A DNA stretch of 64,000 nt from NCBI GenBank assembly GCA_016719015.1, contig JADKAZ010000016.1, positions 1 through 64,000 of the forward strand, in the 5' to 3' direction. Position 1 is the first letter of the stretch. Every line of letters starts with the position of its first letter. The notes under the pieces were generated by a model, which had not been told where the DNA came from, ran no database searches, and saw only the letters and a list, made by a program, of their open reading frames with translations. This DNA comes from Chitinophagaceae bacterium. Its GTDB lineage: Bacteria > Bacteroidota > Bacteroidia > Chitinophagales > Chitinophagaceae. Positions 1 through 9,191 of this stretch are shown here, piece after piece. The translations under genes were made by a program, and so were the position numbers.

Positions 1-96
1 GCTGAACGAACAATGAATACTCCTACCTGCGGTAATATTTGCTTGTTAACTACGGTGCTTAAGAGACACTCGGCCCAAAGTAAATAACAATAACTT

Positions 97-620
97 ATGA
101 ATGAATGGATAGCATTTCTTGGGCGAACATTCTGCATTGGAAATGGTAGTACCTTGTTAATGGATTTATGAGAATAATTCTCAAGCAATTTTTTGGAATT
201 AAATCATTGAACTTTGGTATGCTAGCGGGCGATGGGTTGGACATCTTTTTCGTGGACAATTTTTCTGAAATAATTACAACCACAACGGCAATAAAAGAAG
301 GTGAAAAGAGTATTGGATGGACCATTCATTATTTTATCGGGATTACATTTACTGAGAAACTTTATTAATTTGCTATGGGGCGTTGAGTGGATTAAAACAT
401 CCGGTAATTTTACCGGCTATATTTATTGGTATCGTTACAGTGGTTGCTCCCTTCTTCCATGGTGCAACCGGGTGTGGGCAGAGGAATTTGCAGCCATCAC
501 ACAAAACCCAAACCCCAAATAGGCAAAGGGTAAAAGTCTTCTTACCCATTTTATTTACGGCATTGGGCTTTTATCTGTCAGCATTACTCTTAAATACATT
601 TACTACTGCCTGGCTTCCTT
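97..620 (+). pseudogene. DUF2938-like membrane protein, frameshifted
   Basis: Joining three frames gives a protein that starts MNEWIAFLGRT and continues through pieces such as ILKQFFGIKSLNFGM, KGEKSIGWTIHYFIGITF, HPVILPAIFIGIVTVVAPFF and TALGFYLSALLL. This order matches my memory of the DUF2938 family of small integral membrane proteins (about 160-170 residues, several helices, function unknown). The frame changes near 160-170, 230-300, 370-380 and 470-540, so no full-length product can be made from this sequence as given. Between the breaks the residues look conserved, which fits indel error or very recent inactivation. The end is approximate. No neighbour suggests a function. Confidence 0.55.
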
Positions 621-712
621 GCCAGAAAATGAATGCTAATCACAACAATGGCACAACAAACATAATAAGCCCAACCTAATCTTCACTAAATTTATAGTAA
701 CACCTTGCAATA

Positions 713-2680
713 ATGTTTTCGATATGTTTGGTTACTGTTATATGCAGGAAATGAACAGTGGCAAAAATCAAGCACCGGAGGCAGAGGAAGTTTTGGAAAC
801 TTCTGTTTCACCACTTGTCATGGAAAATTCTTCAATACTACGGCGATGGTGCTTTAAGCATTTTTAACTTCCCAGCGCTATTGACGGGGTTAACTGTGCA
901 GTGAAAATACAACAGGCATTACAACAGGAACCCAAAGTAGATTTGCGGATAGGTATCCATACTGGAGATATTTCAAGAAAATGAAGCCATATATGGCGAT
1001 GGCGTTAATCTTGCATCAAGGATTGAATAACTTACTGGTCCGGGTTCAATTTTTATTTCAGAAAAAGTCTTTGATGAAATAAAAAAACCAGGAAAATCTT
1101 GGCCCGGGAAATGGGTTACTTTGATTTAAAGAATATTGCAAGGCCTGTCCCGCATATTTGCGATAGATATCAAAGGCCTGGTTGTTCCTACCCGTGATGA
1201 ACTAAAGGAAAAACCAAACCAACCTGTTAACCACCTTGCCCGTGTTACCTTTGTAAATATGAGTGCCGACCCAGAAAATGAATACTTCAGTAGTGGTATT
1301 ACAGAAAATTATTGAATGCATTTACTAAAGTGAAGATGGCCTCAAGGTAACCTCAAGAGCTTCGGCCTTTGCATTTAAAAGGAAAAAAATACTGATATAC
1401 GTGAAATAGGGATACAGCTGAATGTAGACAGAATACTGGAAGGAAGTGTACGCAAAGCCGGTAACCAAGGTACGCATTTCGGCGCAGATGATCAATGCAA
1501 CTGACGGTTATCATATCTGGAGCGAAAGTATGACCGTAACCTTACTGATATATTTGAAGTTCAGGATGAGATCCAGCTCTATCATTGCGAATAAGTGAAG
1601 TGAGAATTTGATTGCGAAGAACCGAAACTAGTAAAAATCCTGACTCCAAAATATTGAGGCTATACACTATTTTTTGCAGGGCCTTCATTTCCATAATAAA
1701 AATAAACACCAAAAAATACTAAAAGAGGCCATAGCTCTTTTTGAAAAAAGCAATCACTCTGGGGTCCGATTATGCATGCTTATGCTATAGCTGCAACAGG
1801 TCCTATCCTTAAATAGCCTCTTCTGGGACGAGTGCTTCCGATAAAGCTTTTGAAGTGTTGCATAGATATAGTGACAAGGCAACACAATTAGACAGTTTCA
1901 CAATCAGCACAGGATATTCTGGCAAGGGGCAGCCTTACTTTGCTTCAAACTGGAACTGGAACTGGAGATTCGACTTTTTTACAAAGCTCTTGAAACTTAA
2001 TCAGCAGCTCTACACAGGGAAGTTCACCGGTTGCTTTCTTTATATGACACGATTACTACGACCGCCAGCAGAAGGCAATTGAAATAATGGAAAAAAAGCA
2101 TTAGAGATTGATCCTGTATCACTAATTGTTAAAACAACACCTTTCCATGCCTACCTCTGTGCAGGCAGAACCGATGATGCGTTACAACAAATTAATCGTT
2201 TCCCGCTCCTCTCCCAGATATGCGGGCGGCAATGGAGTCAAGAGGATGAATTGCCATTGGACTAAGGGCGACTGGAGAAAAAAAAGCAAAGAAAAGAATA
2301 TTTCCAAAATTCACCTTACCCATGATAAGAATCCGTTAAAAGGCCTTGCACCTTTGGGTTGTGCCTATGCCAAGTTGGGCGAAACGGAAAAGGCATTGGA
2401 TAGTATGTCAGAAAGTAAGATGAAACGAGAACGTGGAGAGGAAGAACCGGAGAGTGTACTGGATATAGACCTAGCCATGATTGATTAGGTCGTTGAAAGA
2501 AAGGGACAAAGCTATTTTTCATTCTACCATTTCAGTGTGTTGAGAAAAGAAATGGGAGTTGTAGCCATTCTTACCGATCCCCCAATGTACAATGGCTTGT
2601 CTGAAGACCCACAGTATCAACTATTAAAAGAAGAAGCTGAAGCTTGTTGAATATGCTCAATCTAATAACCTGGCTTCGTT
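713..2680 (+). pseudogene. Class III adenylate/guanylate cyclase-TolB-like-TPR protein, multiply frameshifted
   Basis: Reading across frames recovers a typical cyclase domain: DMFGYT near 725, ILQYYGDGALSIFN near 830, VDLRIGIHTGDI near 940, YGDGVNLASRIE near 995 and GSIFISEKVFDEI near 1045. A TolB N-terminal-like segment follows (VNMSADPENEYFS near 1260, LNVDRILEGSVRKAG near 1420, ATDGYHIWSE near 1500), then TPR-like sequence (YDRQQKAIEIMEKALEIDP near 2060-2115, LGCAYAKLGETEKALDSM near 2355). This is the standard architecture of the large cyclase-TPR proteins common in Chitinophagaceae. I count more than ten frame changes, about one per 50-150 bases, mostly single-base indels. The gene is not translatable as written. 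The 3' end is uncertain: an open frame continues to about 2790. Confidence 0.8.
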
Positions 2681-3045
2681 AATAAGTAGTCTGCAAGCTG
2701 ATAAATATTCCAAAAAAAAGCTGAATGCCTACCTGCCGGTTGGCAGGGTTTGCTTTCGTTGCAACGGACCATCGAAAGCCTCAACAGGGCTGTAGAAAGT
2801 ATCTTTTCAGTCCATGTTATAAACGATTGAAAGATGAACAACTTTACTTATTATTAAATAGTATTTTACCAATAAACTAAGATAACTGGTACTTTATAAA
2901 TGCAACACACACCCCTCTGCAACTTACTGGAAGGAAAAAAACAACCAGTTAAAGAACCAGACTTGAACTGACGTATCCGGCAATATCACCTGAATTAAAG
3001 TCCCTACATTTGTTCCGGCACTAACTTCAAACCTGAAACCTGATA

Positions 3046-3604
3046 TAGCAAAAAAGTAAAATTCATCACCACTTCGGCTCCATTGGCAGCACTTCCTGCA
3101 CTTTCTTTTTGCGGTTAAAAAACGTTTAAAAAAGCGGTGAAGGATTTAAAATTACTGCAATTGAAGGTCGTGACCCATGGTCGTCTGAAAATGAAAAGCG
3201 TCAACACCAATGTAGTAGCTGGATGTAAAAAAATTTCTTGCAGCGATACCGACGGAGATCTTGCCATCACCGAACAAACATCAGTCTCTCCCGGAAAAGG
3301 CGTACCCCTGCATGTTCATCCCTTAGGATAGTTTTTATATCCTGGAGAGAGGGTTCTTATTATTTCAGGCCAGGAGAAAGAAAAATATCACGAATGCAGG
3401 CGATAGTATCCACACCACGCAAAGTTCCATGCGATTTGGAAGGAAAGCGAAAATGTAAATGTCATGATAATGCAATAGACGGGAAAACTGGAAAACTTTT
3501 TTGTCACGGTAGCGGCATTGGAAAAAGGAACCTACGCCAAAAGTGGAAAAATATTTGCCGATAATGAAGAATGGAAGTGGGTAAAGGGGACCATAAGATC
3601 GTGA
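3046..3604 (+). pseudogene. Cupin-domain protein, frameshifted
   Basis: The recoverable protein begins FITTSAPLAALPALSF (a probable signal or Tat-like leader). It continues with HGRLKMKSVNTNVV, SDTDGDLAITEQTS and SPGKGVPLHVHPL, then after a frame change FYILE-like cupin sequence, HTPRKVPCDLE and GKLENFF-type text, ending near ADNE-MEV. The HxH of PLHVHPL is the usual metal-binding cupin motif. The family is that of small secreted or quercetinase-like single-cupin proteins often annotated simply as cupin domain-containing. At least four indels interrupt it (near 3110, 3330, 3440 and 3590). The start codon is not certain and the substrate is unknown. Confidence 0.65.
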
Positions 3605-3667
3605 GTATTGTAACCCGGTTAGTATTACGAGGAAACGCATCCATTGATAACCGGGTTACCACCCCTA

Positions 3668-3700
3668 GTTGTCAATCGTGTTCAAAAATAAAAAATGCTG
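3668..3700 (+). repeat. Intergenic repeat family 2, copy 1
   Basis: A short segment with the pattern TTGTC..TCGTGTTC followed by AAAAATAAAAAATGCTG. It closely resembles segments at 4811-4842 and 17283-17320, and more weakly 13168-13195. It starts about 60 bases after the end of the broken cupin gene. Confidence 0.5.
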
Positions 3701-3925
3701 AATGGTTGTGGTTAGTCAAGAAGCTAAAAATCAGCTTCAACGAGACTGTAGATAAGTTTTTCGCTATGTGTTAAAGCTCAAATCACCTCCAGTATTGATT
3801 TTGTTTTATTATTATACTAGCATTTACGCATAACTAAGACCAACGGGAGGAGGCTCGACAAATAGAATTTCAACTTCATATCTCTACTCCAGCGCTATAT
3901 TTGTTTGGCAAACTTTCTTTAATTT

Positions 3926-4560
3926 CATATTACCAAATAACTATCGGCCTTAGCCTGCCCCTACTTGTCTTTGGCTGTAATTTTAAAAAATCATATACGT
4001 GAAACTATTCTTTATAGTTTTGGACACCTATCTCCGGTTTTGAACTTCCGGACAAATCGTATTATTTATGACAAAGAGGGAAGTAACTTTGCAATGTAAG
4101 TTCAGTAAAATTTAGTGATAATATCAGTGACAAATTAGATAATGAGTCATTTATTTACTGCCTTTGAGCACATTGGTAATTGGACCAGTATTAAGTGTAC
4201 AAAAAACATGAAAGGAGGCTTGATGGATATGTTTATAAGGACAGATACATATTAGTTTCCAGTTATCAGAAAATACCAAGTCTCGAAAAGGAAAAGTCAA
4301 AGGTCATATACAAGAAAGATAATATTGATGATGCTAAGGGAACAGAGATTTGACAGAAATGGCTTAAACATTGACGTTATACGAAGAGCACAAAGACAAA
4401 CTTGAATTTATTGACAACAAAAGTTTTGGGGACTGACGATTATCCCAGCAAGCAGAATATAAATCAATTGACTTGCAATCCGCCATTGGTCATTCAAAAG
4501 CTAATACTCCCTAAACATGCGTTTGACGATTTGTATAGGTAAGTTTGAATAACACAATGG
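3926..4560 (+). pseudogene. Unidentified decayed lipoprotein-like gene
   Basis: I do not recognise this gene. Translating across frames gives a leader-like stretch (ITIGLSLPLLVFGCNFKK) with a plausible lipobox cysteine. Hydrophilic pieces follow: VKFSDNISDKLDNESFIYC, YVYKDRYILVSSYQKIPS and SKVIYKKDNIDDAKG, then DDYPSKQ and YKSIDLQSAIGHSKANTP. Each piece is open only briefly and many frame changes or stops lie between them. It may be a secreted lipoprotein disrupted in the same way as its neighbours, but chance coding-like text in AT-rich DNA is not excluded. Bases 3605-3925 and 4560-5070 around it hold only repeat copies and no gene I can support. Confidence 0.3.
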
Positions 4561-4810
4561 GTAAACTATGATAAAATAAAGACATTCTTTATATACAATC
4601 TATGAATAGTGACGGTTGAGAAATTTGAAGTGACTTGGAAGAATTGAAAGGATATATAAGGCGGTATGTTGCTGGGAACTTTTTAGCGCAAACCACACAA
4701 TCCTATATTAGGACGAGCAATTTTACAGTCTCATCGGCATATCCTTGCCTCAACTGTTGATTAGGCATAACAAAAAATCAAAAAGGCTACGGTAGGATGT
4801 CAACCTCCCG

Positions 4811-4842
4811 TTGTCCGTGGTATTCCAAAAATAAAAAATGCT
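4811..4842 (+). repeat. Intergenic repeat family 2, copy 2
   Basis: TTGTCCGTGGTATTCC followed by an A-rich run ending AAAAATGC, nearly the same as the segment at 3668-3700 and that at 17283-17320. It lies in a 500-base stretch with no supportable gene. Confidence 0.55.
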
Positions 4843-5071
4843 TTAAGGATAGTTGTTGAGTTGAGTTGTAACTAACCATCAGCCTCTAACGAAGGCTGAA
4901 ATACTAATTAACATGAGTAACCAGCCTATGAACACGAGGAATTCAAGCTTTATTATTTATTATTAAGGGTATGTTGGTTTACAAATAATGATAACAAGGT
5001 TATTTTATTTTTCACCTAATTTGACAGTGTTAAAGAAGAAAAAAATCTCAAAACCCTATAAATTCATTAAA

Positions 5072-5631
5072 ATGAAAAAATTAAATTGCTGTTATCAGTT
5101 CTTTATTACTTGTTATTACTTTCTCTCAAAAGCATTTTCCCAAAACCTTACATTACCAGGCTCAAAACCGGTTTGCCCAACATTTCTTGCTAAACACAGC
5201 CTGTAAATGCTGACAATGACAGAAATGATATTCGATGTAAAATCAATAATAAAATTTAATAAGAAAATTCCTCAAACAACAGATTTCTTGAAGTTAAAGC
5301 TGGTAACAAGGCACAAAATTTTTGCTTGATAAAGCGATACTTCATTCAGTAAGTTAATTGTAAAACAACAAAACAATATTGCGGTATCTTCAAATGATTT
5401 TGAAATATTTCAAAATGGAAAAGAAGTTGCCCGCCTGAAATATTTCATTGATAAAAATAAAAATCTTTATAGAATTGAGATTGTTTTGATGTTAAACAAG
5501 CTGGAGTTTATACACAATATGTGGTTTCAATTAGTAAGATAAGGTCAAGATTTCCAAACTTAGGCATTGAAAGAATTTGCTCAGGCTGTTGCAAGGTGAC
5601 ATTATTTCTGCATAATCTTACATCTTTATAG
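5072..5631 (+). pseudogene. Unidentified secreted protein, frameshifted
   Basis: The start ATG is followed by a signal-peptide-like sequence (MKKLNCCYQFF..., or in the shifted frame KLLLSVLYYLLLLSLKS). Later open pieces read VKQQNNIAVSSNDFEIFQ, GKEVARLKYFIDKNKNLYR and, in the last frame, DCFDVKQAGVYTQYVVSIS with RFPNLGIERICSGCCKV and a stop near 5629. The pieces look like one small secreted protein with a Cys pair near its end. No family recognised. At least three or four indels break it. The stop lies at the edge of the intergenic repeat that begins about 5625. Confidence 0.4.
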
Positions 5632-5745
5632 TTTCTCTGCCGATGTCTCACAGCCCTGAGGCTTTGGGTGTGGAGTGACGTTACAATCTAAGACAACTCC
5701 GTAGTACGGAGGTGCAATAAATCCAACACAAAAAGCCATGAGACA
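5625..5745 (+). repeat. Intergenic repeat family 1, copy 1 (long form)
   Basis: Bases 5625-5655 match 11203-11235 with only about three mismatches (shared text TTTATAGTTTC and GCCGATGTCT). The downstream part has the palindrome CTCCGTAGTACGGAG followed by CCAACACAAAAAGCCAT, the same tail as the copies at 11190, 13190 and 9075. This copy lacks the ATCGGGAT hairpin seen in the others. Confidence 0.6.
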
Positions 5746-5905
5746 CGGGGCTGAAAAAAATACTTCACAGAGATTATTGACGGGAATACTTTCTGAATCA
5801 ATTCCTTAGGTAAAAAGACTAAATCCTCCAATAAGCGACAAGAAAAAGAATAAGCAGGTTAGCCAATTGTATTTTAACTTTAATAGGTACACAACTATTG
5901 CTGCA

Positions 5906-7943
5906 ATGAATAAAATGCTATTGCTGTTGGTTTTATTTTGTTTAGTAGTGCCTGGTGTAAACGGACAAAATGTGGGTATGAGAAACTTTATCACCTGATC
6001 CTTCTGCATCATTACATATTGTAGGTGATGGTAAAGGACTTTAATACCCCGGATGAATGCTGCAACCCGCATCAATATAGTATCACCGGCTAATGGCCTG
6101 ACTAGTGTATGATCTGGATTCTTCTTCTTTATTTATTTTTCAGCAATCAATTTGGAAACGGGTAGAGCCATCAGTTCCTGGCAGATATAATAACGGGAAA
6201 CAATACCGGAGAAATACTGATGTGGAATGGCAGTAGTTGGACGGTTACCTCCCCTCATCTATTTATACCCTATGTATTCCGCGATGCTGATGGCGACAGG
6301 CATGGTGATAAATACAAACCAGTAGCTGGTGTATTACCCTTTCCCGGTTTTGTAACTGACAGTATTGATTGTAATGACTCGGACCCATTAAGTATTTAGG
6401 CTCACCAGAAATATGTGATGGGTTAGATAATGACTTTGTGATGGATTTATTGATGAAGGCTCACTGAATGTTAGTGATTTACCTGATGATACATTTACGG
6501 ATCAAAATGGCGACAGGATTGACGGAAATATTTGTCATGCCATTTTTGTAGCAACCGGATCGTCAGTGCTAATCCGGCACCATTTTACAACCCGTTCCTA
6601 CAATAGCATTGGGAATTACAAGAGCATTGGCTGCAGGAAAAAAACAAATTTATGTATCATCAGGAACGTATAACGAAAGAGTGCTTTTGTCTAATGGTAT
6701 CTCATTATATGGTGGTTACAATTCAGCAAGTGGCTGGGCAAGGTCTCCCGGTAACCTAACCTTAATTAATGGTACTGTTGTTTCAGGTACAAGCATCGCC
6801 ATTCAAGGAACTAATATTATAAATCCGACAACTATTGACCGGTTTACCATTACGTCTCCGTCGGCTTCTGGTACTACTAACGGTAACTGGAAACAGTAGT
6901 TACGGTGTCTTTCTTACTAACTGCGATTCAATTACGATAAAAAATTGTTTAGTGAATGCCGGAAGTAGGTCAGCTGGCTTAGCAGGGGCGAATGGTACCA
7001 GTGGAAGTCTACTGCTGCACAAAATGGTATCGATGGCCTGGTGGGTAATTGCACTGCATCAGTTACAGCTACAGGAGGCAATGGGGAGCAAATGGTCCTT
7101 GTACTGCCAATGGTGGAACGGCGGAACCGGTAGATACGGCAACTTAATGGTTTAAACGGAACCGATGGCACTGGTGCTGATGCAACTACCGGTAATGGTG
7201 GAAATGGCGGGGCTTCTGGAATAAATACTGCCGGGCAGCCGGGAGCAGATGGCGAAGATGCGGCACCTACTGTACATGGGACAAATGGTACGGGAGGAAC
7301 AAATCCGGGATTAATAACTGGTGGTTTGTGGTTTGGAAATAAAGGAACTAATGGCGGTAATAGTGAAGTTGGCGGAGGTGGTGGCGGTGGCGGTGGTGGG
7401 TGGTGGTTATGCTACCCGGTTGTTGACGGCGTTGTTACAGATGTTGGTACAGGTAATGGAGGTGGCGGTGGTGGTGCAGGCGGTTGTGCGGGAACATTCG
7501 GAAGTGCTGGTGGTGCCGGTGGTGGTTCATTTGGTATTTTTTTAAATAGCTGTAATGAAACAACAATTGCAGGATGTACTATAAACAGAGGTAGCGGTGG
7601 TGCCGGTGGAAATAGCGGCAACGGAGGTGCCGGCCAGCCCAGTGGAACAGGAGGACTCAGAGCATCAACATGTACCAATTTTTGCCTAGGTAAAGGAGGT
7701 GATGGAGGTAATGGAGCTGCTGTGGTGGTAGCGGTGGTGCTGGCAGTGTGGTGGAGCCGGTGGCGAATCTGCAGGAATTTTCAGGTATTTAGGAAGCGTT
7801 ATAATATCAGGAACTTCTTTTTCCGGCGGTAGCGGCGGTACTGGTGGTACTGGAGGAGTTAGCCCTTTAAATGGTAATGGAGCTAATGGGGCTAATGGAA
7901 GCCTGGGTACTTCGGTTGTTTGTGTGAGTCTTACTGGCTGTTA
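5906..7943 (+). pseudogene. Secreted glycine-rich beta-helix protein with MopE-type motif, frameshifted
   Basis: The start gives a clean signal peptide (MNKMLLLLVLFCLVVPGVNG). After frame changes come ASLHIVGDGKG, NIVSPANGLTVYDLDSSS and a MopE/putative metal-binding motif (FRDADGDRHGD, DSIDCNDSDP, GSPEICDGLDND, FIDEG). A DUF1565/right-handed beta-helix segment follows (ALAAGKKQIYVSSGTYNER, SNGISLYGGYNSASGW, YGVFLTNCDSITIKNC), then a long low-complexity tract rich in Gly, Ala, Asn and Thr, ending VCVSLTGC. In Bacteroidota such proteins are exported and thought to sit at the cell surface. I see breaks near 5997, 6110, 6400, 6550, 6890, 7020-7150, 7400 and 7730. The protein would be about 670 residues if repaired. 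No T9SS tail is visible at the end. Confidence 0.7.
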
Positions 7944-7986
7944 ACTATAAGCCCTAGTATAAATTATTAATCTCTCTTTGTTATAA

Positions 7987-8033
7987 TTTCCGCCTTGGCA
8001 GGTTTTTTCTACAAAAATAACACGTCGTAGTTG
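7987..8033 (+). repeat. Intergenic repeat family 3, copy 1
   Basis: Text TTCCGCCTTGGCAGG followed by ACAAAAATAACACGTCGTAG. It matches 12001-12047 (TTCCGCCGTGGCAGG, then AAAAACAACACGCCGTGG). Both copies sit just after the stop codon of a broken exported-protein gene (44 and 11 bases downstream). Confidence 0.55.
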
Positions 8034-8126
8034 GTGGAGTCAACACTAAAGTACATCAACAACCACCTGCTTTAAAACTTACCACGACAGCTATTTGAAC
8101 TAACTTTAATTGCATCAATCATTTTT

Positions 8127-8991
8127 ATGTATAAGCGAATAGTTATTTCGATGGCGGCATGTTTTATATGAGGCTGTGCATCTTAATGCATTGCAGGTCC
8201 AACAAATAAATAGAAAGGATACAAGTTGCAGGTAATGGTTGATGATCATAAAATGTCGATGTATAGTTGCCGGCACCTTTCGAAATATACCGTGGTGCTG
8301 GAAGCCGGCGGATTTCGTCCAACCATCGTTGCTGTTATAGAACCATTGATACGGCACTGGCAAAAATTACCCGTGTTATTTCGTACGACCGCCCGGGATA
8401 TTTAAAATCGGAGACCTGCAATAAAACAAGAGATGCAATTACGATTGCTAAAGAATTAAAAGAAGCATTATCAACAGCGGGTTATCCCCACCCTATATAT
8501 TAGTTGGCTGGTCAATGGGCGGGTCTTTTGCCAGAGTTTTTTGCGGCCTCTACCGGCAGACGTTGCGGGGATTAGTTTTAATTGATCCCTGCCCGGAAGA
8601 TGTGTATGCAAGAATACAAAAGGAACATCCGGAACTATTGAAAGAAGACTCGATTTATATGCAGGAAATATTGACCAGCACCGACAGGCCGGGTGAAAGG
8701 GAAGAAATGAGAGTATTTGATACGAGTATGCAACAGGCAAAATTATCAGACGCTGCACATACAACTCCTACTACCCTGCTGATAGCAGCCTATGGTAAGG
8801 CTCCGGGTGATGGTGAAAAGGATCTCAATCACCCGATGAATTTTACCTGGGTGGATGAATTAAAAAAATGGGCTGCTAAGCGACCTCATCTTCAATACAG
8901 CATACTTGAAAATAGCGGACATCATATTTCAAAAGAACATCCCGGCGTAGTGATAAAGGCCATTACAGATATGATTGAACGGATGAAGTAG
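8127..8991 (+). pseudogene. Alpha/beta hydrolase, frameshifted
   Basis: The 3' two-thirds are open and clear. The nucleophile elbow GWSMGGS (Ser codon near 8512) is followed by FARVFCGLYRQ, LRGLVLIDPCPED and, near the end, ILENSGHHISKEHP with the likely catalytic His. The 5' part (MYKRIVISMAAC, then YTVVLEAGG, ITRVISYDRPGYLKSE) is spread over three frames. The break just before the elbow is a single-base change in the run CCCCACCC near 8487, which turns PYILVGWS into a premature stop. Repaired, it would be an exported hydrolase of roughly 285 residues. Substrate unknown. The ATG at 8515 is inside the catalytic motif and cannot be a real start. Confidence 0.75.
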
Positions 8992-9074
8992 GTACTCTCT
9001 TCCCGTTCTCCGTAGTCTTCCACTCAATAAACAAATAAAAACTGTAGAGTTGTTATGCTTCGTTTGCAACAAAG

Positions 9075-9131
9075 CAAAACTTCTCCTGATAAAATCAGGA
9101 TACCCTAACACACAAAAGCATCCGGCACTGG
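9075..9131 (+). repeat. Intergenic repeat family 1, short copy
   Basis: Contains the small hairpin CCTGATaaaATCAGG followed by ATACCCTAACACACAAAAGC and ATCCGGC. This is the same order as in the copies at 11190-11375 and 13190-13355, with changed but still pairing hairpin bases. Confidence 0.55.
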
Positions 9132-9142
9132 CCTATATATTA

Positions 9143-9169
9143 AAAGCTGCGGTTTTGCACCGCAGCTTT
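9143..9169. terminator. Bidirectional terminator hairpin
   Basis: A perfect 10-bp stem AAAGCTGCGG / CCGCAGCTTT with a 7-nt loop, between the broken hydrolase on the plus strand and the convergent T9SS cargo gene on the minus strand. A-rich and T-rich flanks suit termination in both directions. Confidence 0.8.
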
Positions 9170-9191
9170 AAGTTTTATCATAAAGCTTAAA

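Noticed and set aside
7326..7832. Long glycine-rich open frame, with a proline-rich frame on the opposite strand (7412-7678)
   Set aside because: Both are parts or mirror images of the GGT-rich tract of the broken beta-helix protein; no independent start or leader.
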